Below are positions 41,801-50,597 of a DNA stretch of 64,000 nt, in pieces (the stretch's first letter is position 1; every line of letters starts with the position of its first letter). The notes under the pieces are model-generated. The model was not told the DNA's origin and made no database searches. It saw nothing but the letters and a program-made list of their open reading frames with translations. This DNA is from Elusimicrobiota bacterium (GTDB lineage: Bacteria; Elusimicrobiota; Elusimicrobia; UBA1565; JACRDR01): the NCBI GenBank assembly GCA_016194745.1, contig JACQBA010000010.1, positions 1 through 64,000 of the forward strand, written 5' to 3'. The position numbers were made by a program, and so were the translations under genes.

Positions 41801-43387
41801 ATGAAAGTCCTCCTCGTATATCCCAACATGATGGGCATGAACATGCTCCCGCCCGCCATGGGGATCTTCTCGAGCCTTCTCCAGTCGAAGGGCCATAAAG
41901 TCGGCCTCTTCGACACCACCAACTATCCCCAATTGGAGGGCGGGTTCGACTCGGACAAGATCAAGTCCCAGAACCTCAACGCCCGCCCGTTCGACGACTC
42001 GCTCCTGCGCCGCTACGACAAGGAGTCGATGCCCCAGGAAGATTTCGTCAGGAAAGTCCGCGATTTTCAGCCCGACCTGATCGCGGTGTCGGCGACCGAG
42101 GACATGTACCCGATCGGCCTCCATCTGCTCGAGGGCCTGCCTAAGGACAGGCCGCGCGTCGTCTTGGGCGGCGTCTTCGCGACGTTCGCCCCGGAGCTCG
42201 CGCTGCGCAAGTCGGAGGGCCTAGTCGACTTCGTAATCAAGGGAGAGGGCGAGAATTCCCTCCTCGAGCTCTGCCGCCGTCTCGAGCAGCATGAAGACCC
42301 GGCGGGCATCGAGGGCCTGTGGATGTACCGCAAGGACGGCTCGCTCGTCCAAAGCAACCTCCCGGCGACCGTCGACGGCAACGAACTGCCGCTCGCCGAC
42401 TACGATCTTTTCGAGGAGAGCCGCTACTACCGCCCGATGCAGGGAAAGCTCTGGCGGATGTTCCCCATCGAGACGTTCCGCGGCTGTCCCTACACCTGCG
42501 CCTACTGCAACTCGCCGTCGCAGATGAACGCCTACAAAGCGGAAGGCAAGAAGTACTTCCGCATGAAGCGCATGGACAAGGTGAAGGAGGAGATCCAGCA
42601 CCTCGTCGGCAAGTACAAGGCGGACTCCCTGTACTTCTGGGCCGACACCTTCCTCTCCTACCACGACGACGAGTTCGACGAGTTCTGCGACATGTACTCG
42701 GAATTCAAGCTTCCGTTCTGGATCCAGACGCGGCCCGAGACGATCACGGAATACAAGCTCAAGCGCCTCCAGGACGTCGGCCTCCTGCGCATCTCCTTCG
42801 GCATCGAGCACGGCAACGAGGCGTTCCGCGAGAAGTACCTGCTGCGCAAGGTCCCGAACCAGCGCTTGATCGAGCGGCTCAAGATCCCCTATCAGCTCGG
42901 CATCCCCTTCAGCGTCAACAATATCATGGGATTCCCCAACGAGACGCGCGATCTCGTCTTCGACACGATCGAGCTCAACCGCCAGCTGCACTCCGACGGG
43001 ATCAACGCGTACTCCTTCACGCCCTTCAAGGGCACCCCGCTGCGCGTCCTGGCCGAGGCGCTCGGACTCATCGACCCCGACTACATCGTCCGCTCGATCA
43101 CGAAGCCGACCTTGCTCAACATGCCGCAGTTCACGCCCGAAGCCATCGAGGGCGTGCGCCGCTGCTTCGTCCTGTACGTGAAGATGCCCAAGGAACGCTG
43201 GCCGATGATCGAGAAAGCCGAGAAGCTTACCCCCGAAGGCGAGAAGCTTTGGAAGGAGCTCAAGCAGGAGTGCTTGACCAAGTACATGAACTACGGCGGC
43301 TACGCGAAGGAAGAGGACATCGGGACCGTCGACTTGGTCAATCAGCAAGTCAACGCGGTCGACGTGCCGCACGTCGGCACCGCCTAG
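41801..43387 (+). CDS. B12-binding radical SAM protein (class B-like)
   Basis: 528 residues. MKVLLVYPNMMGMNMLPPAMG opens a cobalamin-binding domain (about 1-150, VLGGVFATFAPELAL, KGEGE). Radical SAM cysteines are C229, C233 and C236 (RGCPYTCAYCNSPS). The frame is open much further upstream, but the promoter 12 bases before 41801 fixes this start. First gene of a six-gene operon with LegB, a nucleotidyltransferase and glycosyltransferases; sugar or polyprenyl modification is likely. Confidence 0.85.
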   Translation: MKVLLVYPNMMGMNMLPPAMGIFSSLLQSKGHKVGLFDTTNYPQLEGGFDSDKIKSQNLNARPFDDSLLRRYDKESMPQEDFVRKVRDFQPDLIAVSATEDMYPIGLHLLEGLPKDRPRVVLGGVFATFAPELALRKSEGLVDFVIKGEGENSLLELCRRLEQHEDPAGIEGLWMYRKDGSLVQSNLPATVDGNELPLADYDLFEESRYYRPMQGKLWRMFPIETFRGCPYTCAYCNSPSQMNAYKAEGKKYFRMKRMDKVKEEIQHLVGKYKADSLYFWADTFLSYHDDEFDEFCDMYSEFKLPFWIQTRPETITEYKLKRLQDVGLLRISFGIEHGNEAFREKYLLRKVPNQRLIERLKIPYQLGIPFSVNNIMGFPNETRDLVFDTIELNRQLHSDGINAYSFTPFKGTPLRVLAEALGLIDPDYIVRSITKPTLLNMPQFTPEAIEGVRRCFVLYVKMPKERWPMIEKAEKLTPEGEKLWKELKQECLTKYMNYGGYAKEEDIGTVDLVNQQVNAVDVPHVGTA

Positions 43388-43394
43388 CCCGCGC

Positions 43395-44384
43395 ATGAAC
43401 TGGAAGAACGCGCGGGTCCTCGTCACCGGCGCCGGCGGCTTCATCGGCAGCCACCTGAGCGAGGAGCTCGCGCGGCGAGGCGCCCGCGTGCGCGCCCTCG
43501 TGCGCTACAATTCGCGCGGGGACTGGGGATTCCTCGAGAAGACCGCCCCGGCGCTGCTGAAGCGGATCGAGGTGCGGCTCGGCGACGTGTCGGACCCTTA
43601 CTGCGTCCGCGAGATGGTCGGGGGCCAAGAGGCGGTGTTCCATCTGGCGGCGCTCATCGGCATCCCTTACTCCTATCTCGCGCCGGAGCAGTACGTGTCG
43701 ACGAACGTCCAGGGCACGCTCAACGTGCTCGAGTCCTGCCGCCGGCAGGGTGTGCGCCGCATGATCCACACCTCGACGTCCGAAGTGTACGGCACCGCCC
43801 GCTACGCGCCGATCGACGAGGCGCACCCGCTCCAAGGACAGTCGCCGTACTCCGCGAGCAAGATCGCGGCGGACGCGCTGGTCGACAGCTTCCACCGCTC
43901 CTTCGGCCTTCCCGCGACGATCGTTCGGCCCTTCAACACCTACGGCCCGCGGCAGTCGGCGCGCGCGATCCTGCCGACGATCATCAGCCAGTTGCTCAAG
44001 GGCGCGAAGGCGCTGGACCTCGGCTCTCTGACGCCGGTGCGCGACTTCAACTACGTCGGCGACACCGTCGAGGGCTTCCTGGCCGCGGCGGCCTCGCCCA
44101 AAGCCGTCGGGCAGACGATCAACATCGGCTCGGGACGCGCTCGGAGCGTCGGCGACGCGGTCAAGGACATTCAGAAGCTGCTCGGCACGAACGTCCCCGT
44201 CCGCACCGACAAGGCCCGCGTGCGCCCCGCCAAGAGCGAGGTCTTCAAGCTCATCTGCGACAACCGAAAGGCGCGCAAGCTCACGGGCTGGCGGCCTAGG
44301 TACAGTTTCGAAGAGGGCCTCGTGAACACGATCGCCGCCATCCGCTCCGATCTCGGGCGCTACAAGGCAGGGTACGCCGTCTGA
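43395..44384 (+). CDS. legB: LegB-type nucleotide-GlcNAc 4,6-dehydratase
   Basis: 329 residues. TGAGGFIGSHL, then YVSTNVQGTLNVLE, HTSTSEVYGTA, LQGQSPYSASK and RPFNTYGPRQSARA: very close to the pattern of LegB in legionaminic-acid synthesis. The catalytic Thr and YSASK are intact. In Campylobacter LegB acts on GDP-GlcNAc supplied by PtmE, and a nucleotidyltransferase gene follows here with a one-base overlap. LegC is absent. Confidence 0.8.
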   Translation: MNWKNARVLVTGAGGFIGSHLSEELARRGARVRALVRYNSRGDWGFLEKTAPALLKRIEVRLGDVSDPYCVREMVGGQEAVFHLAALIGIPYSYLAPEQYVSTNVQGTLNVLESCRRQGVRRMIHTSTSEVYGTARYAPIDEAHPLQGQSPYSASKIAADALVDSFHRSFGLPATIVRPFNTYGPRQSARAILPTIISQLLKGAKALDLGSLTPVRDFNYVGDTVEGFLAAAASPKAVGQTINIGSGRARSVGDAVKDIQKLLGTNVPVRTDKARVRPAKSEVFKLICDNRKARKLTGWRPRYSFEEGLVNTIAAIRSDLGRYKAGYAV

Positions 44385-45094
44385 TGCAAGCGGTCATCCT
44401 GGCGGGCGGCAAAGGGACTCGCCTTCGGCCGTACACCGCGTCCTTGCCCAAGCCGCTCGTTCCCGTCGGCGACTTTCCCATCATCGAGATCATACTGCGG
44501 CAGCTCCGTCATCAGGGGTTCCGCGACGTGATCATCTCGACCGGACACCTCGCGGGGCTCATCGAGGCGTACTGCGGCGGCGGCGCCCGCTGGAAACTTA
44601 AGATTCGCTACGTCCGCGAGGAGAAGCCCCTCTCGACCGCCGGCGCGCTCAAGCTCATTCGCGGCCTCGCCCCGGATTTTCTCGCGATCAACGGCGACAT
44701 CCTGACGACGCTGGATTACGCCCGCATGTTCGAGCGCCACAAGAAGTCCGGCGCGATGGCGACGATCGGCGTCTGCGAGCGCAAGACCTTCGTCGATTTC
44801 GGCGTCATCGACGTCGACCGCGCGGGCCTCGTGACGCGCTACACCGAGAAGCCCGCCTACCAATACCTCGTCAGCATGGGCGTCAACGCCTTCGACCGCA
44901 AGGCGCTCGGCCACATCCGCACGGGCGAGGCCCTCGGCATCCCGGACTTGATCGAGCGCATCCGCGACGCCGGCCAGCCGGTGTACGGCTTCCGGAACTC
45001 CGCGCAGTGGCTCGACATCGGACGTCCCGAGGACTATCAGACGGCGCAGGACATCTTTTCGGACCCGAAAGCGCGGCGCCTCTACGTCAAATGA
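44384..45094 (+). CDS. Sugar-1-phosphate nucleotidyltransferase
   Basis: 236 residues. ILAGGKGTRLRPYT, PKPLVPVGDFPI, NGDILT and EKPAY, then a C-terminal WLDIGRPEDY: a GDP-mannose or dTDP-glucose pyrophosphorylase-like enzyme without accessory domains. Next to LegB, the PtmE role (making GDP-GlcNAc from glucosamine phosphates) is possible, but PtmE usually carries CBS domains, which are missing here. Mannose-1-phosphate guanylyltransferase is the alternative. Confidence 0.8.
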   Translation: MQAVILAGGKGTRLRPYTASLPKPLVPVGDFPIIEIILRQLRHQGFRDVIISTGHLAGLIEAYCGGGARWKLKIRYVREEKPLSTAGALKLIRGLAPDFLAINGDILTTLDYARMFERHKKSGAMATIGVCERKTFVDFGVIDVDRAGLVTRYTEKPAYQYLVSMGVNAFDRKALGHIRTGEALGIPDLIERIRDAGQPVYGFRNSAQWLDIGRPEDYQTAQDIFSDPKARRLYVK

Positions 45095-46008
45095 CGCAGC
45101 GCGTGCTCGTCACGGGCGGCCGCGGCTTCCTGGCGGGAGCGTTGATCTCGGCGTTGAAGCGCGCGTCGCCCCGTCCGCGGCTCTTCCTCACCCGGCGGGA
45201 TGAGGGACCCGGCGCCGTCGCCTGCGATCTCCTGGACCCGGGCGCCGTCCGCGACCTGCTCGCGCGGGTCCGCCCGGACGTGATCTTCCATCTCGCCGGC
45301 ACGACGAAGGTCGACAGCGAAGCGCGATCGTGGGAAGGAAACGTGGAGACCACGCGCAATGTCCTCGAAGCGACGCGCGGACTGTCCGATCCGAGTTCGG
45401 TCCGGATCGTCATCGCCGCCTCTTCGGCGGAGTACGGCGCGCCGGCGGGGCGGCCCGGTCCCGTGTCCGAGGACGCGCCGTGCCGTCCCGTCTCCATGTA
45501 CGGGCGGGTCAAGTTCTGCCAGACGCTTCTCGCTCGATCCTACCTCCATGCGGGCCTGCAGGTGATCGTGGCGCGCATCTTCAACGTCGTCGGCCCCGGA
45601 ATGCCGGCCCATCTGTCGCTCGGCTCCTTCGCGTCGCAGATCACCCGGATCATCCGCGGCCAGCACGCGCCTGAGATCCGAGTGGGCAATCTGACGCCGA
45701 AGCGCGACTACGTCGACGTCCGCGACGCGGCCGACGCGTTGATCCGCATCGCGCGAAAGGGAGCCGCGGGCGAGATCTACAACGTCTGCTCCGGACGCTC
45801 CCATCCGATGGGCGATCTCCTGGAACGGTTGATCCGGCTCTCCAGCGCCAAGATCGAGATCGTCCAGGACGCCTCCCGCCGGAAGGCAGCCGACGTCCCC
45901 GACATCTTCGGGAGCTTCCGCAAACTGTCCTCGACCACTGGCTGGCGGCCGACGACGCCTTTGGAGCGCAGCCTGTCCGACACACTCACGTGGCACCTTC
46001 GAAAGTAG
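45091..46008 (+). CDS. RMD-like GDP-4-keto-6-deoxymannose reductase (extended SDR)
   Basis: 305 residues. TGGRGFLAGALI (glycine pattern slightly degenerate), FHLAGTTKV, AASSAEYG and catalytic YGRVK, then GSFASQITRI and RDYVDVRDAADALI, a combination typical of RMD enzymes that make GDP-D-rhamnose. ATG overlaps the upstream stop; the 3' end overlaps the fusion gene by 19 bases. A 6-deoxytalose-type product is an alternative. Confidence 0.75.
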   Translation: MTQRVLVTGGRGFLAGALISALKRASPRPRLFLTRRDEGPGAVACDLLDPGAVRDLLARVRPDVIFHLAGTTKVDSEARSWEGNVETTRNVLEATRGLSDPSSVRIVIAASSAEYGAPAGRPGPVSEDAPCRPVSMYGRVKFCQTLLARSYLHAGLQVIVARIFNVVGPGMPAHLSLGSFASQITRIIRGQHAPEIRVGNLTPKRDYVDVRDAADALIRIARKGAAGEIYNVCSGRSHPMGDLLERLIRLSSAKIEIVQDASRRKAADVPDIFGSFRKLSSTTGWRPTTPLERSLSDTLTWHLRK

Positions 46009-48452
46009 ACCCCGGCGTCGCCGAGCACCGCGCCTCCGAGTTCGAGCGGGCGCAGATCGTCGTCTTGAGCAGCATCGAGTGGGACTCCGCCTGGCAGCGC
46101 CATCAGATCTTCGCGTCGCAGTTCGCGGAGGCAGGCCACGAGGTGTTCTTCGTGGAGAACACGGGCTTCCGCAACCCGGCACCCCGCGACCTCTCCCGCA
46201 TCGCGCGCAAGATCCGCGGACTCTTCGCCAAGAGCCAAAGCGGGATCAACGGGAGCCTCCCGCGCGGCCTGCGCGTCGTCAATCCCGTCGTGCTGCCTCC
46301 CACGTTCCGGAACTTCCGGCGCGCGAATGCGTCCTGGCTGATCCCGAACCTCCTCCTGCGGCTGCAAAAGGGAGGTCTCAGGCCCAACCCGATCGTGGTG
46401 GCGTACCTCCCCACGGCGACGACGCTCGAGATCATCCGGCACCTCTCGCCCTCGTCCGTGGTCTACGATTGCGCATCCAACTTCAGCGAGCATCCGGACT
46501 CGCCGAAGGACTTCGAGGCGCTCGAGACGGAGCTTCTGCAGATCTCCAATCTCGTCGTGACCGACTCGGACTTCCTCTTCGACCGGATGAAGGCCCGGCA
46601 CCGGCACGTGAAGCAGATCCACCAGGGAGTCTCGGAGGAATTTTTCTCCACCCCCCCCGGCGACCATCCGCCCAAGCGCTTCTGCTACTATGGGACCTGG
46701 GGCCCCAACCTCGGCACCGAGTTCCTGGCCGCTCTGGCGGACGCGGGGTTCGACGTAACCCTCAGCGCGTTCATCAAGGCAGCCTCCGCCCGCTTCCCGG
46801 CGAACATCCGGCGCTTGGAGCCGGTGCGCCGCGAGAAGCTAGTGGAGAGGCTCGGCACGTTCGACGCGTTCCTCTTCCCGTATCAGATCACGCGCTTCCA
46901 TCTGGGCGTCGTCCCCGCGAAGCTCTACGAATGCCTCGCGATGGGACGGCCCGTCATCGCAACTCCATTGCCGTCGTTGGAGCCGCTCCGCCACCTCATC
47001 TACGTCGCGGACTCCCCCGAAGATTGGGTCGAGATCGCGCGGAAGCTGGGCCAGACGGAGTCTCCGGAGAAGCGCGCGGAACGCATCCGCTTGGCGCGCG
47101 AGCACACCTACCCCCGCGAGTTCGCCCGATTCAGCGGGGCCATCAAGGAGGCCTGGGAGCGGCGCGAGCGCTCACAGGCGAGCGCACATCTTGCGAGGCT
47201 CAAGCCGCACGCCTACCGCCAGTTCCGCGCCTTCGCGGAAGGCATCTCCTGGATCAGCGCGCTCTACACCCTGGCCAAAGCGTCGATCGTCTTCTCCACG
47301 ATCCTCGCGGGCCGCTGGCTCGGGCCCCAAGAGTACGGCCGCGCCAACATCGTCATCGCGCTGGCCGCCTTCATCTCGATCGTATTCACGCTCGGGTTTC
47401 CGATCGCCATGACCAAGTTCGTCTCCGAGGAGAAGGAGCCTTCCGTCCGCGACGAGCTGATCTCGACGACGCTTGTCGGCTTCGGGCTCTTCGCGGCGCT
47501 GGGGCTGACGATCCTCCTGCTGCTGCGGCCCGCGTTGTCGCGCATGCTGCACGTCAGCGGCGATCTGCTCGGCTGGGCCATCGCCTACGGCTTTCTGAAC
47601 GCCGTGCACAGCGTGACCGCGAGCCCGCTTCTCGGACTCACCCGCTTCGCGCAGCGCGGCGCGGCGGAGGTCGCCTACGGCGTCACCGTACCGCTCTTCC
47701 TGTGCCTACTCCTGTGGACGGGACGCTCCACGTACGACGCGCTTGTCATCAGCATGTCGGCGAGCTTTTTCGTGGGCGCGCTTTGCTCGATGTGGCTCCT
47801 GCGAACGCACGTCACCCTGACGTTCCGTCCTGCCGCCTTCAAGCGCATCGGCCGCTACGCGCTGGTCGCGACCTTGCTCCTCCTCAGCAACGCGTTCGTC
47901 CTCGGCCCCGGAAGACTGGTGCTGCACAAGCACTTCTCCGTCCACTACGTGGGAATCTTCAGCGCCTACTTCAACTCCACGGCACAGATCAGCCTCTCGA
48001 TCCTCTACATGCTCGTGTCGGTGCTCATCCCGCTCGCCAGCAACCCGCAGACGGGCTGGACGTCCTGGATCTACGCGCGGCGCCTGTGGGTCGGAGTGCT
48101 CGCGATCAGCTGGCCGGCGTTCGCCCTGATCGCGGTCGCCGGACTCAGGCTCTTCGGCGGCGACTACCCGTTCGATTGGACGTGGATCCTGTCGTTCTCC
48201 GGCGCGGCCGCTCTCATCCTGCTCCATGGGATCATCGCCTCGCTATTTAGCGCTCGAGACTTCGAGGGGTTGTGCATCGCCGCGGCCGGCTGGATGGCGA
48301 CCGGCATGGGAAATCTAGCGTTGAATCTCGTGCTCACGCCTCACATCGGTATCACAGGCGCCGGCATTTCGCTCATGACTTCGACGTTATTCGGCATTCT
48401 GATCTACGCGGCCTTCTGGCCGAAGCATGGACGCAAGGTGCCTCAATCATGA
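45990..48452 (+). CDS. Fusion of a GT-B glycosyltransferase and a Wzx-type flippase
   Basis: 820 residues in one uninterrupted frame. Residues about 15-385 form a GT-B transferase (family 4/TuaH-like): VVLSSIEWDSAWQRHQ, a DCASNFSEH segment, CYYGTWGPN, and FLFPYQITRFHLGVVPAKLYECLAMGRPVIAT. A charged linker (about 385-415) leads into a MOP-type flippase with 12 or so helices (residues 416-815: LGPQEYGRANIVIAL, and IGITGAGISLMTS at the end). GTG start inside the previous gene. A single protein that both adds a sugar and flips the lipid-linked glycan would be unusual; see findings. Confidence 0.82.
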   Translation: MAPSKVDPGVAEHRASEFERAQIVVLSSIEWDSAWQRHQIFASQFAEAGHEVFFVENTGFRNPAPRDLSRIARKIRGLFAKSQSGINGSLPRGLRVVNPVVLPPTFRNFRRANASWLIPNLLLRLQKGGLRPNPIVVAYLPTATTLEIIRHLSPSSVVYDCASNFSEHPDSPKDFEALETELLQISNLVVTDSDFLFDRMKARHRHVKQIHQGVSEEFFSTPPGDHPPKRFCYYGTWGPNLGTEFLAALADAGFDVTLSAFIKAASARFPANIRRLEPVRREKLVERLGTFDAFLFPYQITRFHLGVVPAKLYECLAMGRPVIATPLPSLEPLRHLIYVADSPEDWVEIARKLGQTESPEKRAERIRLAREHTYPREFARFSGAIKEAWERRERSQASAHLARLKPHAYRQFRAFAEGISWISALYTLAKASIVFSTILAGRWLGPQEYGRANIVIALAAFISIVFTLGFPIAMTKFVSEEKEPSVRDELISTTLVGFGLFAALGLTILLLLRPALSRMLHVSGDLLGWAIAYGFLNAVHSVTASPLLGLTRFAQRGAAEVAYGVTVPLFLCLLLWTGRSTYDALVISMSASFFVGALCSMWLLRTHVTLTFRPAAFKRIGRYALVATLLLLSNAFVLGPGRLVLHKHFSVHYVGIFSAYFNSTAQISLSILYMLVSVLIPLASNPQTGWTSWIYARRLWVGVLAISWPAFALIAVAGLRLFGGDYPFDWTWILSFSGAAALILLHGIIASLFSARDFEGLCIAAAGWMATGMGNLALNLVLTPHIGITGAGISLMTSTLFGILIYAAFWPKHGRKVPQS

Positions 48453-49756
48453 CCTTCCGCAGAAAATTGCTCTTGATCGCTGCCGTTGCATGCGCCTTGC
48501 GGGCTGGCTGCGCGCTGCTGACCCGCTCACACCCGATCTTTCCTGCGTACTACTACGGCGACGCTCGCCTTATCGAGGAGACGGCTTGGAATTTTGCAGA
48601 CAATTGGGGTAAGGGCAATACGTATGAGCTCTCCCTTGTCCCGTCCCAGAGGTTATACGCCTTCGTCATCGCCTCGTTTTACCATGTCGCCGGCAGACGG
48701 GACTTGGTGGTCCAACTGTGCCATGTCGCCGCCTCTTCAGTTGGAGTCCTCCTTCTAGCACTCGCGATCAGCTCCGCGTTCGGCGAAGCGATGGCTCTTG
48801 CCACCGCCCTGATCATCGCGCTATGGCCGTCCCACATCTTCTATTCCTCACAAATTTTCAAGGACGGGTTAGTCATGTTCTTTGCTTATGGCACGCTGGG
48901 AGCGTGGATACCATTACTTGAACGCGAGAGACCGTCGCGCGCAGACGCGGCGCTCCTGGCGCTGGGGGCGTTGGCACTCCTCGTTTTGGGATCGATGCGT
49001 GCTCACGTACTGATCGTTCTATCCGCCGCGTTACTCGCCGCTAGTTTCGCACGACTGGCGGCGGCGGCCCAAAGACGTACTTTCGACGTACTCGCCGCAG
49101 CAATAGTCGGTATCGTGATTCTCGTCTTGTTTAACCACGGCATCATCGCCGATCATACGCCGACCTGGACCGTAAGGAAGACCGATTCGCCGGCTCCGGT
49201 CCCACAGCCGCTCCTACCACAAGTTCAAACAGAGCTTGGAAAGAACGGCTACATGCGCCCGCTGTCGCCCGCGGGGCTGACGGAATTCCGGCGCGTGAGC
49301 TTGCGTTCGGACCGGCTCTATGCGGAAGGCGCGATGAACAGAAAAATTGGCACACAGCTATTTCCCAATGAACGGTTCGACAGCTTGTGGGACGTCGCCA
49401 AGTTCATCCCGAAAAACTCGTTTTTTGTCCTATTCATGCCTCTACCGGGCCTCTATCCTATGGAGGGCAAGCTCGGGCGCTGGCTCTCTGCGTTCGAGAA
49501 CACAGTGCTGCTGATTCTGTTCGCCGCCGCCGTGGTCGGCGCCTCTCGCATGAGGTGGACGCCCTCAAGGTCCGTGTTCTTGCTTACGTTCCTCGCCATG
49601 GCCGTGGGCTCCTCCCTGCTGGAGTTCGACCTAGGCAGCGCCAACCGCCATAAGGCGTTCTATCTGCCCCTAGTCTTTCCTTTTATAGCGGCGATTCGAA
49701 AGTCCCAGTCCCAAGCCGCCGCGGCACCCGTCCTGGGCGCCGCCGTCAATTCTTGA
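48449..49756 (+). CDS. Polytopic GT-C/GT39-like membrane glycosyltransferase
   Basis: 435 residues, about nine transmembrane helices. Acidic residue in the first external loop (YYYGDARLIEE) and WPSHIFYSSQIFKDGLVMFF in the following helices are typical of PMT/ArnT-like enzymes that use polyprenyl-phosphate sugars. ATGA overlap with the fusion gene. G+C is clearly lower than in its neighbours (27 of 60 bases in 48841-48900), so this gene was probably acquired separately. Confidence 0.72.
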   Translation: MTFRRKLLLIAAVACALRAGCALLTRSHPIFPAYYYGDARLIEETAWNFADNWGKGNTYELSLVPSQRLYAFVIASFYHVAGRRDLVVQLCHVAASSVGVLLLALAISSAFGEAMALATALIIALWPSHIFYSSQIFKDGLVMFFAYGTLGAWIPLLERERPSRADAALLALGALALLVLGSMRAHVLIVLSAALLAASFARLAAAAQRRTFDVLAAAIVGIVILVLFNHGIIADHTPTWTVRKTDSPAPVPQPLLPQVQTELGKNGYMRPLSPAGLTEFRRVSLRSDRLYAEGAMNRKIGTQLFPNERFDSLWDVAKFIPKNSFFVLFMPLPGLYPMEGKLGRWLSAFENTVLLILFAAAVVGASRMRWTPSRSVFLLTFLAMAVGSSLLEFDLGSANRHKAFYLPLVFPFIAAIRKSQSQAAAAPVLGAAVNS

Positions 49757-49811
49757 ACCCCTAGAGGGCAATTGATAGACTACAAACAGAGCGCATCTTC
49801 CTTATTTATCC

Positions 49812-50597
49812 ATGAAAAATAGAGCGTCGAACGTCAAAGTCGTCATCCTCGCCGGCGGACTCGGCAGCCGCCTGTCGGAGGAGACGACCGTGCGGCCGAA
49901 GCCGATGGTGGAGATCGGCGGAAAACCCATCCTTTGGCATATCCTCAATCTATACGCCCTCCACGGCCATCGCGACTTCATCATCGCCTGCGGCTACAAG
50001 GGCGAGGTCATCAAGGAGTACTTCCACAATTTCTTCGTCCATAACAGCGATTTCACGGTCCAACTGAAGAGCGGGACGCGCCGCCTCCTCGATTCTCACG
50101 CGCCCGATTGGAGCGTGAGCGTCGTCGATACGGGACTCTCGACGATGACCGGCGGACGCTTGTCTCGGCTCAAGGCCCACCTCGGCTCCACCTTCATGGT
50201 CACCTACGGCGACGGCGTCGGGAGCGTGGACATCGGGGCGCTGCTCAAGTTCCACCGGGCGCAGGGCAAGCTCGCCACGGTCACCGCGGTGCGTCCTCCG
50301 GCGCGATTCGGAGGGCTCGAACTCTCGGGGACGCTCGTGCGGCGCTTCACCGAAAAACCGCAGACCGGAGAGGGCTGGATCAACGGCGGATTCTTCGTGT
50401 TCGAGCCGGGAGCTCTCAAGTACATGGCGAGCGACGCGAGCGTGCTCGAGCGGGAGCCCTTGGAGCGCCTCGCCCGCGACGGCGAGCTCGCCGCGTTCCG
50501 GCACGAGGGCTTCTGGCAGCCCATGGACACGCTCCGCGACAAGCAGCTTCTCGAGCAGCTGTGGACCTCGGGCAAGGCCCCGTGGAAGGCGCGGTGA
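49812..50597 (+). CDS. rfbF: Glucose-1-phosphate cytidylyltransferase
   Basis: 261 residues. VVILAGGLGSRLSEET and RPKPMVEIGGKPILWHI are the RfbF signature; YGDGV, ARFGGL and NGGFFVFEPG follow. It makes CDP-glucose, the first step toward CDP-3,6-dideoxyhexoses. The 55 bases before it contain no -10 box as close to the ATG as in other units; CTTATTTATCC just upstream is AT-rich but not a clear promoter. GTGA junction with rfbG. Confidence 0.92.
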   Translation: MKNRASNVKVVILAGGLGSRLSEETTVRPKPMVEIGGKPILWHILNLYALHGHRDFIIACGYKGEVIKEYFHNFFVHNSDFTVQLKSGTRRLLDSHAPDWSVSVVDTGLSTMTGGRLSRLKAHLGSTFMVTYGDGVGSVDIGALLKFHRAQGKLATVTAVRPPARFGGLELSGTLVRRFTEKPQTGEGWINGGFFVFEPGALKYMASDASVLEREPLERLARDGELAAFRHEGFWQPMDTLRDKQLLEQLWTSGKAPWKAR

